This document shows, piece by piece, positions 26,684 through 35,049 of a stretch of DNA of 64,000 nt; the stretch's first letter is position 1, and every line of letters starts with the position of its first letter. Origin of the DNA: Pseudovibrio brasiliensis (lineage in GTDB: Bacteria > Pseudomonadota > Alphaproteobacteria > Rhizobiales > Stappiaceae). The stretch is taken from contig NZ_CP074128.1 in assembly GCF_018282095.1 (NCBI RefSeq), forward strand, positions 1 to 64,000, read 5' to 3'. Under the pieces are notes generated by a model that searched no databases, was not told the DNA's origin, and saw only the letters and a list, made by a program, of their open reading frames with translations. Position numbers and translations under genes: made by a program.

Positions 26684-27986
26684 GGGTGTCCTTCTAAGTT
26701 GCCTGACGGCGGTACTGTGCGTTGTTGTTACGCTTATGAATATGGGCGGGGAGAGTGGTTTGCTCTCACTTTTGTCTGTGTTGGCTGCGTTAACAGCTGT
26801 ATTTGCACTGTTCTTCATGTTGAAAGTGCGCCGTGTGTTGAAACACGTCACTGAGACCGCAGCTTTGCAGGCGAGCGGTGATCTGGAAGCGCGCACTCTG
26901 GTTGGGATGGATCATGGGGAGCTGAAGGATCTTCTTGCCAGCGTGAACTACTCAACCGATAAAATGGATTCCTTTATTCGTGAGATGGTGGCATCCACGC
27001 ATGCACTTTCCGCGAACAAGTATTATCGACGTGTTGTGACACGCGGTTTGCAGGGTTCGTTTTTGGTCTACGCAAAACAGGTCAACCACGCGATCTCCAA
27101 AGTACAGGACCGTATTTGCGATTTTTCCGGCCAGACTGATGCTTTTGAGATGCTAACAAAGTCGGCAACAGAAACGCTTTCCAGCGCTGGCCATAACATG
27201 AGCCAGAATGCGCAGCAGATGGAGCAGTCTGCCGACCTGACGCTTCAGCGTGCATCCGCTGTAACTGTGGCATCTGAAGAAACCTCTGCCAACGTTCAGA
27301 CTGTATCTGCTGCTGTTGAAGAGCTCTCCGCATCTGCTGCTGAGATTGGCAACCAGGTGAAGTTCACCGCCGATGTCACCAAAACCGCAGTTCAGGAAGT
27401 GGAAGCGGGTGAAACCAAAATCAGCAGCCTGAGTGCTGCTGCTGAAACCATTGGTGAAGTGGTCGAGCTGATCAGCTCCATTGCAGAACAGACCCATTTG
27501 CTGGCGCTAAACGCGACCATTGAGGCTGCGCGTGCAGGTGAAACCGGAAAAGGCTTCGCTGTGGTTGCTGGTGAGGTGAAGGAACTTGCCTCTCAAACAT
27601 CCGATGCGATTGGCCAGATTTCCGGTCAGATTGAAGCCATCCAGTCTGCAACTGCAGAAACGGTAGTTTCATTTAAGCAAGTTGCGGAGTCCATTTCCAA
27701 GATCGAGAGCGTAACAGATTCCATTTCACTCTCTGCTAAGCAACAGGCGGAAGCGACGACGGAGATTGCCCAAAACATTGCAGAGGCATACTCCGGCACC
27801 CGCCTTGTTGCGAGTAATGTGGCGGATGTATCGACCTATGCCAATGAAACTGAAAATGCTGCTGAGAGTGTGATTGGTTCTGCCGTTGAAATGAACCAGC
27901 AGATTGCATCACTGTCCTCCGCTGTGAATGAGTACATCAGCGAACTGCGCAATGGCCCGCTAAGCAACAGCGAAATGCGTACCTGA
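26658..27986 (+). CDS. Short methyl-accepting chemotaxis protein without sensor domain
   Basis: This 442-aa chemoreceptor has two close membrane helices (about 8-28 and 33-55) with only a few residues between them, so it has no periplasmic sensor. A HAMP-like linker and connector follow (about 58-150), then the signalling domain with the conserved tip [21 protein letters not shown] (about 275-295). No pentapeptide tail for CheR is visible. Because the gene begins inside the PAS gene (26-base overlap, different frame), the PAS protein probably supplies its input, giving a two-part aerotaxis-like receptor. The two adjacent ATGs at 26658 and 26661 are both usable. Confidence 0.9.
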   Translation: MMNLSSLSKGVLLSCLTAVLCVVVTLMNMGGESGLLSLLSVLAALTAVFALFFMLKVRRVLKHVTETAALQASGDLEARTLVGMDHGELKDLLASVNYSTDKMDSFIREMVASTHALSANKYYRRVVTRGLQGSFLVYAKQVNHAISKVQDRICDFSGQTDAFEMLTKSATETLSSAGHNMSQNAQQMEQSADLTLQRASAVTVASEETSANVQTVSAAVEELSASAAEIGNQVKFTADVTKTAVQEVEAGETKISSLSAAAETIGEVVELISSIAEQTHLLALNATIEAARAGETGKGFAVVAGEVKELASQTSDAIGQISGQIEAIQSATAETVVSFKQVAESISKIESVTDSISLSAKQQAEATTEIAQNIAEAYSGTRLVASNVADVSTYANETENAAESVIGSAVEMNQQIASLSSAVNEYISELRNGPLSNSEMRT

Positions 27987-27995
27987 TCTGGTTGC

Positions 27996-28040
27996 CGTCC
28001 TGAATCACGATATGGGAGACCTACTTCGTGTTTCAGGACG
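27996..28040 (+). terminator. Long inverted repeat after the short MCP gene
   Basis: Arms of 15 bases pair with one T-T mismatch: CGTCCTGAATCACGA at 27996-28010 and TCGTGTTTCAGGACG at 28026-28040, with a 15-base loop. It lies 10 bases after the MCP stop. It lacks a good T run, so it could be a terminator or a stable mRNA end. Confidence 0.6.
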
Positions 28041-28066
28041 CTCTTATCGGAGCTGCCACCTACCAA

Positions 28067-28095
28067 GATGCTATCTCAATGCAAAGGATAGCATC
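28067..28095 (+). promoter_or_regulatory. Hairpin covering the ribosome site of the next gene
   Basis: A perfect 9-bp inverted repeat, GATGCTATC (28067-28075) and GATAGCATC (28087-28095), ends exactly before the ATG at 28096. The ribosome site AAAGGA (28083-28088) lies in the loop and the base of the right arm, so the folded form would hinder translation. It may be a translational control element, or a binding site for a repressor near the start codon. Confidence 0.55.
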
Positions 28096-29115
28096 ATGAA
28101 ATCCATCATTCTCAGCAGTATCTTCGCTCTCACCTGCACAACCGCTTTAGCGGAAACGCCATACGCGGGCTATGATCGCCTCACTGTCTCAGCCCCCCAT
28201 CGAACATCAGCTGTTGCCGCCTCCATCTGGTATCCAGCCCAAACAGCAACCTATCGTGGTTTGGTTGGCGACAATGCGGTGTTTAAAGGTACTTCAGCCT
28301 ATGTTGGCGCCGCGGTTAAAGATGGTAAGCATCCACTCATATTGCTGTCACATGGCTCTGGCGGCAACATGGACACGATATCGTGGCTCTCATCAGGTTT
28401 AGCGCTGAAAGGGGCCATGGTGCTTGCGGTCAATCATCAGGGCAGCACGTCCGGCGATTCTTCTCCAAGACGTTCCGTGCGTTTGGATGAGCGGGCTAAA
28501 GATCTGAGTGCGGCTCTGGATGAACTGCTTTATGACCCTTATCTCGCAGAACACGTCGATAAGAGCCGTATCACATCTCTTGGTTTCTCTTTGGGTGGTG
28601 CAACTGCACTTAATCTTGCTGGCCTGCGCTTTGATGGAGATCGGTACAACGAGTATTGCCAGGGCATTGGCAAGTCTCAGGCTGACTGTGTGTTTCTCTC
28701 CAAAGGCGGTGTCGACTTCTCCCGTATGCCTGCGGGATTTTCAAAGGGAGCTGAAGACCCACGCATTTCTGCTGTTGTTGCCATCGATCCGGGCTTTACC
28801 TACGCAGTCGATGAGCAAAGCCTTGCAAAGGTTCAACAATCAGTTCTTTTGATCAACATCGGTAAGGAGCACCTTTGGAAGGCGGCTGATGTCGGACCGG
28901 ACGGCAGCAATCTTCTTGGCAAGCTTGAGGATGCGACTTACTCAGTTGTTAAACCCGGTCACCACTTCACTTTTCTGGCGGAATGCAAACCGGAAGGGCC
29001 TGCGGTCTTAGCAGTTGAAAAAGATGATCCGGTTTGTGATGACCCAGAAGGGACTGACCGCGCGCACATTCACGCGGATATTCTTGAAGACATTGCCCGT
29101 TTTCTGGAACTGTGA
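28096..29115 (+). CDS. Exported dienelactone-hydrolase-like alpha/beta hydrolase
   Basis: This 339-aa exported protein has a Sec signal peptide (MKSIILSSIFALTCTTALAE, cleaved after ALA at about residue 19) and an alpha/beta-hydrolase fold like bacterial platelet-activating-factor-acetylhydrolase/dienelactone-hydrolase proteins. Visible motifs are LILLSHGSGGN (oxyanion loop, about 75-85), the nucleophile elbow G-F-S-L-G-G (Ser at about 159), and a late D and H (about 235 and 290; the histidine may be in KPGHHFTF). Two cysteine pairs (EYCQG/QADCVF, AECKP/PVCDD) may form disulfides in the periplasm. Start ATG 28096 begins the signal peptide. The ribosome site sits in a hairpin. The substrate, probably an ester, is unknown. 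Confidence 0.8.
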   Translation: MKSIILSSIFALTCTTALAETPYAGYDRLTVSAPHRTSAVAASIWYPAQTATYRGLVGDNAVFKGTSAYVGAAVKDGKHPLILLSHGSGGNMDTISWLSSGLALKGAMVLAVNHQGSTSGDSSPRRSVRLDERAKDLSAALDELLYDPYLAEHVDKSRITSLGFSLGGATALNLAGLRFDGDRYNEYCQGIGKSQADCVFLSKGGVDFSRMPAGFSKGAEDPRISAVVAIDPGFTYAVDEQSLAKVQQSVLLINIGKEHLWKAADVGPDGSNLLGKLEDATYSVVKPGHHFTFLAECKPEGPAVLAVEKDDPVCDDPEGTDRAHIHADILEDIARFLEL

Positions 29116-29118
29116 GGT

Positions 29119-29140
29119 GAGGGAGCCGGTGCTCCCCCTC
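29119..29140. terminator. Terminator between converging genes
   Basis: GAGGGAGC (29119-29126) and GCTCCCCCTC (29131-29140) form a GC-rich hairpin, with one or two unpaired bases, in the 33-base gap between the converging hydrolase and sulfatase genes. It probably serves both. Confidence 0.6.
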
Positions 29141-29148
29141 GTTACTCA

Positions 29149-30777
29149 TCAAAGGAGGCCTTGCTCCCGCTTGGCCTCTTCCAACTCTTCCTCATCAGTG
29201 TAGCCGATGAGAATACCAGCCTGCAGTTCTTTGCCAGCGTTCGCTGCGATCTGTTCATCTGTCATTGTAATGCGAGTATGGTGCTTCCGGTACCACGCAA
29301 ACAAAGCGTCACTCATCCGTTCCCGCTCAGCTGCGTAAGTAGAGTCTGCACCGAGGTCTTGAAGTTCCTGCGGGTCCTCCTGCAAATCGAAGAGCATTGG
29401 GCGGAAGCCTTCCGCATGAATAAACTTCCAGCGCTTATCCATAATCATAGCCAGGTGACAATCAGATACCGGCAGTCCAAGATCCATTCGTGCATTTCGC
29501 ATGGAGTAGTCGTACTCGCTAATCGTGAACTCACGCCACGCGACCTGCTCTGCGCTTTCCAGCAATGGCAGCAGAGAGCGACCTTCCAGAACGTTCGGCT
29601 TGGGTGTACCTCCGCAGAACTCCACGAAGGTTGGAGCAAGATCAATGGCTTCCACCAGATCATCACTGATGGTTCCACGAGTACCGTCGGCTTCCGGGCG
29701 TGGATCGACCACAATCAGAGGGATTTTGACGGAAGGTTCGTGGAAGAGTTCCTTCTCGCCCATCCAGTGGTCACCCAGATAGTCGCCGTGATCGGAAGTG
29801 AACACGATCATAGTGTTGTCGGTCAGGCCCTTTTCATCGAGAAACTCCATGAGCTTACCGATTTCATCATCGATCTGTTTGATCAGCCCCATATAAGCAG
29901 GGATAACCTTGGCGCGGGTCTCATCATTGGAAAACGCTTTGGAAACACGCTCTCCCATGAATGCCTTGAACACTGGGTGCGGGTTCTGCCTCTCCTCTTC
30001 GGAACGGACAACAGGCAATACATCTTCAGCGCTGTACATGTCATGATAAGGCGCGGGCACAATGTAGGGCCAGTGCGGCTTGATGAGGGAAAGGTGCACG
30101 CACCACGGTTGGTCTCCAGCAACGGCGACAAAGTCTTTAAACCGCTGGATCATATAGGGTGTTTCAGCGTGTTCGGCTTGAACACGAGCCGGTTTATCGG
30201 AATGACCCAGCAACCAGCCAGAGAGGATTTCTCCGTCACTTCCTTCAGCTGAGTTCGCCCATCGTTCCCACTGGTTAGGCCCGTCATAACCTTTGGCTTT
30301 GAGGTAGCTGTCATATTCCGGGTTAGGCGAGTAAGGTCCGTCCGGATGGAGGCCATCATCGCGTTCGAACACCTCAAACCCGCATTCGGCAACGCGGGCG
30401 CCGATGAAGCTTTCAGGTGAGATGCCCAGACGTGCCATGCCTTCAGTATCTGCACGCATATGCGTTTTGCCAACCAGGACGTTGCGTACACCAATTTCTT
30501 GCAGATGATCGCCGAGAGTTGGCTCTCCCACCCGAAGCGGAATGCCGTTCCAGGTGCTGCCGTGGGATCGCACGTATCGTCCGGTATAGAAGCTCATGCG
30601 AGACGGACCGCAAATGGGTGACTGCACATACGCGCGGTTAAACCGAACGCCGCGTTCCGCCAGCCTATCAATGTTTGGGGTGTGCAAATGCGGGTGACCG
30701 TAGCAGCTTAGGTAATCAAACCGTAGCTGATCACACATGATCCAAAGCACATTGCGGCCATTCGCCATCTCAGACAC
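29149..30777 (-). CDS. Sulfatase / phosphonate monoester hydrolase-type enzyme
   Basis: This 542-aa alkaline-phosphatase-superfamily enzyme carries the sulfatase signature C-G-P-S-R at residues 56-60; in such enzymes the cysteine is turned into formylglycine. Metal ligands are visible in the opening (LWIMCDQLRFDYLSCYGH) and later in TSDHGDYLGDHWMGEKE (about 315-330). No signal peptide is present, so it works in the cytoplasm. Soluble cytoplasmic members include choline sulfatases, phosphonate monoester hydrolases and some arylsulfatases; the sequence does not decide among them. The gene is alone, on the minus strand, convergent with the preceding hydrolase. A formylglycine-generating enzyme is not seen in this window. 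Confidence 0.85.
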   Translation of the reverse strand: MSEMANGRNVLWIMCDQLRFDYLSCYGHPHLHTPNIDRLAERGVRFNRAYVQSPICGPSRMSFYTGRYVRSHGSTWNGIPLRVGEPTLGDHLQEIGVRNVLVGKTHMRADTEGMARLGISPESFIGARVAECGFEVFERDDGLHPDGPYSPNPEYDSYLKAKGYDGPNQWERWANSAEGSDGEILSGWLLGHSDKPARVQAEHAETPYMIQRFKDFVAVAGDQPWCVHLSLIKPHWPYIVPAPYHDMYSAEDVLPVVRSEEERQNPHPVFKAFMGERVSKAFSNDETRAKVIPAYMGLIKQIDDEIGKLMEFLDEKGLTDNTMIVFTSDHGDYLGDHWMGEKELFHEPSVKIPLIVVDPRPEADGTRGTISDDLVEAIDLAPTFVEFCGGTPKPNVLEGRSLLPLLESAEQVAWREFTISEYDYSMRNARMDLGLPVSDCHLAMIMDKRWKFIHAEGFRPMLFDLQEDPQELQDLGADSTYAAERERMSDALFAWYRKHHTRITMTDEQIAANAGKELQAGILIGYTDEEELEEAKREQGLL

Positions 30778-30947
30778 CTCCCCAGATTGATGGGGTATAT
30801 TCCCTTATTTGTCACAGGATTAGCAAGGGGAGGGCAGTGTTTAACTTGACCTCATAGGCTCTGGCTTTTTCAATCATTGATGAGTAAATCTGGCTGATTA
30901 AGCTATTGCGTGTTTTTCGAATTAGAGTTTCGGGGGAAATTGTTGAG

Positions 30948-31847
30948 ATGTGTTTATCTAAGAAGTTAATTGCGCTGAGCTTTGGTGCAGCCAGTCTTTT
31001 GAGCTTTTCTTTGGTCCAAAGCGCCTCTGCTGAAGAGAGGGTTGTTTCCATTCAAGTTGGTGATCAAAGTATGGTCGCCACGCTTGAAACGGCCTCACAA
31101 GAAAACGCGCCAATTGCTCTTTTGTTGCATGGCTTTACCGGAACGCGGGATGAGCTGCCGGTGAAGGAAACGGAGGAGGGTGTGTTCTCTCGTATGGCCC
31201 GCCTTTTGGCTGAGCAGGGTGTTTCGTCTTTGCGGATCGACTTTCGCGGATCTGGCGAAAGTGACGGCAAATGGGAGGACACCACCTTCTCAAGCCAGAT
31301 CAAAGATGCCGTAACCGCGATTGCGTGGATTCGTGCGCAAGATGCGTTTAAAGGGGGTAAACTTGCGTTAATCGGTTGGAGCCAGGGTGGTTTGGTCGCA
31401 AGTCATGCTGCAGCTGCGAGATCAGATGTCGACAATGTTGTGTTGATGGCGCCAGCGACTAATCCCCTCGTCACATTCACTGGCCTCTTCGGCAAAGAGC
31501 TCGTCGAGAAAGCCATGTCCTCTGATCCGGAAACACCAATTACGGCCAGTCTGCCGTGGGGTGTAGATACGACGTTGAAGGCTCGCTTCTATCACGAGCT
31601 GCCGGTAACAAGCCCGCTTGCAGCGGCTGCGCAGTATGATGGGCCGCTGATGGTGATTATGGCTCAGAAAGATGCGCTGATCGCGCCGCAGCCTGCCATC
31701 GGTGAAGCTTGGATGAGGTATCACAGCGGCGAGGAAAAACTGCTGGTGCTCGATACGGATCATGTCTGGAGTGCGTTTGAAGGACCAACAATGATCGATG
31801 AGCAGGTTGTGCCTGCTATTCTTGAATGGTTTGAGGAGCAGCTCTAG
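30948..31847 (+). CDS. Exported alpha/beta hydrolase, first of a tandem pair
   Basis: This 299-aa protein is an alpha/beta hydrolase with an N-terminal signal peptide (about residues 1-29, ending SASAEE). It shows ALLLHGFTGTRDEL (oxyanion loop), LRIDFRGSGESDGKWED, the nucleophile elbow G-W-S-Q-G-G, and a late aspartate and histidine (QKDALI and DTDHVW), a full triad. It is a close relative of the next gene, with the same motifs in the same order. ATG 30948 lies about 10 bases after GGGGG and begins the signal peptide; the open frame extends 14 codons upstream. The substrate is unknown, probably an ester. Confidence 0.82.
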   Translation: MCLSKKLIALSFGAASLLSFSLVQSASAEERVVSIQVGDQSMVATLETASQENAPIALLLHGFTGTRDELPVKETEEGVFSRMARLLAEQGVSSLRIDFRGSGESDGKWEDTTFSSQIKDAVTAIAWIRAQDAFKGGKLALIGWSQGGLVASHAAAARSDVDNVVLMAPATNPLVTFTGLFGKELVEKAMSSDPETPITASLPWGVDTTLKARFYHELPVTSPLAAAAQYDGPLMVIMAQKDALIAPQPAIGEAWMRYHSGEEKLLVLDTDHVWSAFEGPTMIDEQVVPAILEWFEEQL

Positions 31848-31946
31848 CCTTTTGCTGTTGGAGCAGGCGGTCGATTGAGGGTGGCTGCTCCTGAAGAACT
31901 TTCAGTATTCTTGCGCCAGCTTTCGACTTAGCTTTACAGCTTCACG

Positions 31947-32804
31947 TTGGGGGAGTTGAGGGCAGGCAAAGTGCTGGATGTAAAGCAAAAAGAGCAAGTG
32001 GTTGCCATTCCGGTTGGCGATCAGAAGATCATCGGAACACTTGCAGGCTCTACCAGTGTTGGCGCGCCCCTCCTGATCCTCCTTCACGGCTTTCATGGAA
32101 GCCGAGATGAGTTGGAGATCACTGGGACCAGTGAAGGCCTCTTCGCCCGCATGGCCCGCGTTCTTGCTGAGGTTGGGTATGCTACATTGCGCGTGGACTT
32201 TCGCGGGTCAGGTGACAGCGACGGCGCTTGGGAAGACAACACTTTCGAAAGCCAGACTAAGGATGCAATTGCCGTTGTTGATTGGGTCAGAGCTCAAAGA
32301 AACCTATCGTTCTCCAAACTCATTCTGGTTGGATGGAGTCAGGGCGGTTACATCGCCGGATGTGCTGCGATAAAGCGGCCCGATCTTGATGGCATTGCCT
32401 TGCTGGCACCAACTGTCCACCCTCGAAAGACCTTTCGCCATCTGGTAGGAGAAAAAGTCCGCACGTGTGCTGCGCTTGTAGATCCGGATCATTTGGTGTC
32501 CGCAGAATTTCCCTGGGGCACCAAAATTCAGATCAAAGCCCGCTTCTTTCAGGATTTGCCTGAAGTTCCTCCGGTTTTGGAACGATCAGGGTTTGTGAGC
32601 CCCATGCTGGTCGTCGCTGCCCGGCACGACCGGGTCATCTTCCCTCAACCAACCTCCAGCGAAATCTGGCTTCGCCGACATCTGGGGGCGAAGCAACTGA
32701 CTGTGCTTGAAACGGACCATGTCTTCGGCGTTCTAGAAGGGCCTGATGAGTTTGATCATCAACTGATGCCAGCACTGTTGAACTGGTTGGTGAGCAGTTT
32801 TTAG
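31947..32804 (+). CDS. Cytoplasmic alpha/beta hydrolase, tandem paralog
   Basis: This protein (about 277-285 aa) is a paralog of the gene just upstream: the hydrolase core aligns motif by motif (LLHGFHGSRDEL, RVDFRGSGDSDGAWED, G-W-S-Q-G-G, DTDH/ETDHVF). It lacks the signal peptide of its neighbour, so the two copies act in different compartments. No ATG lies near the beginning of the conserved region. The likely starts are TTG 31947 or GTG 31971; the latter has AGGGCAGG in front. The pair arose by tandem duplication, followed by gain or loss of export. Confidence 0.78.
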   Translation: MGELRAGKVLDVKQKEQVVAIPVGDQKIIGTLAGSTSVGAPLLILLHGFHGSRDELEITGTSEGLFARMARVLAEVGYATLRVDFRGSGDSDGAWEDNTFESQTKDAIAVVDWVRAQRNLSFSKLILVGWSQGGYIAGCAAIKRPDLDGIALLAPTVHPRKTFRHLVGEKVRTCAALVDPDHLVSAEFPWGTKIQIKARFFQDLPEVPPVLERSGFVSPMLVVAARHDRVIFPQPTSSEIWLRRHLGAKQLTVLETDHVFGVLEGPDEFDHQLMPALLNWLVSSF

Positions 32805-32863
32805 GGAGAGAAGCCCAACCTGCAAAGCAAATTCGCAGGCCGGGAGCTGCCGGGGGATGGAGT

Positions 32864-33328
32864 TTAAGCTTCGACGAAGCGTTTCAGGTCGTTGAAACTG
32901 CTGCTCCAGCCTTGATCGTGGTTTTTGGTCTGCTCTGGATCGGCGAAGACTTTTTGAACCATGGTCATGCGTGTCCCACCTTCGATGGCCTCAAAGGTGA
33001 GGTCCACATCGGTTTCATGACCGCGAACACCATCATTGATCCAGCCCCACGAGAAACAGAGGCGGTTTGGGCGTTCCAGAACTTTGTAGATGCCGGAGAC
33101 AGTGTAAGCGCCGCCTTCTTTGGTGGAGGTCATCGTGGTTTTCCAATGGCCGCCTGCGCGCACATCCATTTCACATTCTGGGGTGGTCATGCCTTCTGGT
33201 CCCCACCACTGAACGAGCATTTCAGGGTTGGTCCAGGCATCATAGACCTTTTCAGGTGAGGCTTTGAAGTCGCGGGTGATCCGCAGAGTGGTCTCTTCCT
33301 GTGTCATGCTATCGGCTGCTGTCATCAT
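32864..33328 (-). CDS. AHSA1/SRPBCC-family protein
   Basis: This 154-aa protein has the SRPBCC (START-like) fold of the AHSA1 group, often found next to ArsR regulators. The characteristic F-K-A-S-P-E-K-V-Y-D-A-W-T strand-helix, W-W-G-P-E-G-M, the G-G-x-W loop and the C-terminal H-D-Q-G-W-S-S-S-F-N-D-L helix are all visible. It probably binds a hydrophobic ligand. ATG 33328 has AAGGGGA upstream and overlaps the stop of the regulator gene, so translation is coupled; a later ATG at 33307 would be a shorter alternative. Confidence 0.85.
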   Translation of the reverse strand: MMTAADSMTQEETTLRITRDFKASPEKVYDAWTNPEMLVQWWGPEGMTTPECEMDVRAGGHWKTTMTSTKEGGAYTVSGIYKVLERPNRLCFSWGWINDGVRGHETDVDLTFEAIEGGTRMTMVQKVFADPEQTKNHDQGWSSSFNDLKRFVEA

Positions 33329-33659
33329 CTTCCCCTTGCTGTTTGTCGAGCAGTGCTTCCAGCCGGTCAAAACTGGTGTTCCAGAAAGTGCGGTAGCGCT
33401 CGATCCATTGATGCAGGTCTGCAAATCGTTCTTTCTTCAATGCACAAACCCTCCATTGCTTTTCGATGCGTCGTTCGATGAAGCCAGCGTTCTCAAGCAG
33501 TTTGATATGCCGGGAGATGGCAGGAGCTGACATTTTGAATGGCTCGGCGAGTTGCCCGACGGGCAAATCACCTTCCTTCAAAAGCCGCTCAATGATGGCG
33601 AACCGTGTCGGGTCTGCCAAGGCTCCAAAAACTTCCGGCAAGTTGGTTTGTGTATTCAT
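33309..33659 (-). CDS. ArsR-family transcriptional regulator
   Basis: This 116-aa winged-helix repressor of the ArsR group has its HTH about residues 10-80 (ALADPTRFAIIERLLKEGDLPVGQLAEPFKMSAPAISRHIKLLENAGFIERR). It lacks obvious metal-binding cysteines, as is common for the subgroup paired with AHSA1 proteins. The short tail (about 90-116) is polar. It precedes the SRPBCC gene with a ~20-base overlap on the same strand, a very common pair in bacteria, and probably controls its own transcript. The signal it senses is unknown. Confidence 0.9.
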   Translation of the reverse strand: MNTQTNLPEVFGALADPTRFAIIERLLKEGDLPVGQLAEPFKMSAPAISRHIKLLENAGFIERRIEKQWRVCALKKERFADLHQWIERYRTFWNTSFDRLEALLDKQQGEDDDSSR

Positions 33660-34075
33660 TTCACCATCTCGTTAATTAATGAAAAAGTTAAATGAAGAAT
33701 CGCAGCCCGTCAAGCAGGCCTGCAGACTCAACTCCTGTTGGCTTGTCCTTCCCTTATGGAACGCTCGATCCTGTAGCGTCACCAGAGGAAAAAGTTGCTC
33801 ACAGGCTGAGTAATTTTCAAATATATCTGCGCGGCATCTTGGCAATAAACAGCAACAAATCATGCGAAAATAATTGAGATGCCAAAGACGAAAATTAATT
33901 CTACCTCACGCCATAGAAACGAATAGAAAAACGTAAAAAACTGAGTTAGGTGGCAAGTAATCTTTGGTGCTGAAACACAAGCTTCAGTGCCTTTCCTCAA
34001 AACCGAACGGTGTGCCACTCGCGGACTTCAATCCCGCGAGACGAATGGCATGAACCCGGACATTGCAGGCTTGTT
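33660..34075. other. Gene-free stretch between ArsR and EamA genes
   Basis: This gap of about 416 bases lies between two divergent genes and must hold both promoters. It is AT-rich from 33800 to 34000. No convincing coding sequence, RNA gene or repeat was seen. Confidence 0.5.
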
Positions 34076-34966
34076 ATGAGTGAGATGGTTTCCCATGCCC
34101 CGGCTCAGGGCAACGTTAAGTATGGCATCCTCTGGATGGTGGCAGCTATGTTTATGTTCGTCATTGTCGACAGTGTGGGCAAATACCTGTCTCTGTCCTA
34201 TCCGGTTCTGCAAGTGGTTTGGGGGCGGATGTTCTTCCATCTGCTGTTCATGCTGATCTTTATGGCGCCGCGGGTGAAGACGATGATGGTGCCGAACAAT
34301 GGTTCCGTTGTTTATCTGCGAGCGGTTCTTGTTTTGGTGATGACCATCGGGTCTGTTGCCGCGGCCCAGTTGATTCCAGTTGCGACGCTGCACGCGATCG
34401 CATTGCTTTCTCCCATGATGGTGACGGCCATGTCTGTGCCGATCCTGGGCGAAAAGGTAGGCCTTCGTCGCTGGACATCCATTCTGGTTGCGTTTGTTGG
34501 CGCGCTTTTGATTGTGAAACCGGGGGCTGACGTGCTTGATCTGGGCGCGCTGATCGCGGTGGCGACCATTGTTGTTTACTCCGCCGGACACATCGTGGCG
34601 CGATACGCGAGCAAGTTTGATACGCCTTCAACCGTGCTGTTCCATACCGCCTTGCTGGGAGCGGTGGTCACTACACTATTCACACCGTATTTCTGGCAAG
34701 CGCCGGACATGGAAGGCTGGGCACTGCTGGCTTTGATTGGCGCTGTGTCTGGTCTGGGCCACTATGCCATTGTGAAGGCCTTTTCGTTTGGTGAAGCGTC
34801 CACCATTGCGCCGTTCAGCTACAGCAGTCTCATCTGGGCCATGTTGATTGGCCTCATGTTCTTTGGTGAGTTCCCGGATACTCTGACGCTGGCTGGTGCG
34901 GCCATCATTTTTGGGTCGGCCATCTATATGTGGCATCGGGAAAAAGTTTTGGGAACAGCCGCATAG
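34076..34966 (+). CDS. EamA/DMT-family transporter
   Basis: This 296-aa inner-membrane protein has ten hydrophobic segments and the twofold EamA repeat of the drug/metabolite transporter superfamily (two five-helix halves, about residues 14-145 and 155-285). Acidic and proline residues at helix ends (e.g. LIPVATLHAIALLSPMMV, and APFSYSSLIWAMLIG in the second half) are those expected. ATG 34076 is preceded by a weak site; upstream codons lack family features. Substrates of this family include amino acids and metabolites leaving the cell; nothing here decides. It stands alone and is a distant paralog of the transporter gene near 59.2 kb. Confidence 0.83.
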   Translation: MSEMVSHAPAQGNVKYGILWMVAAMFMFVIVDSVGKYLSLSYPVLQVVWGRMFFHLLFMLIFMAPRVKTMMVPNNGSVVYLRAVLVLVMTIGSVAAAQLIPVATLHAIALLSPMMVTAMSVPILGEKVGLRRWTSILVAFVGALLIVKPGADVLDLGALIAVATIVVYSAGHIVARYASKFDTPSTVLFHTALLGAVVTTLFTPYFWQAPDMEGWALLALIGAVSGLGHYAIVKAFSFGEASTIAPFSYSSLIWAMLIGLMFFGEFPDTLTLAGAAIIFGSAIYMWHREKVLGTAA

Positions 34967-35049
34967 TTTATGCGCTTACAACTACATAATGTTTTGCTTG
35001 TTAAATCTCTCTGCTCTAAAACTGGGGGATCACTGTGAGGGGGAACATT

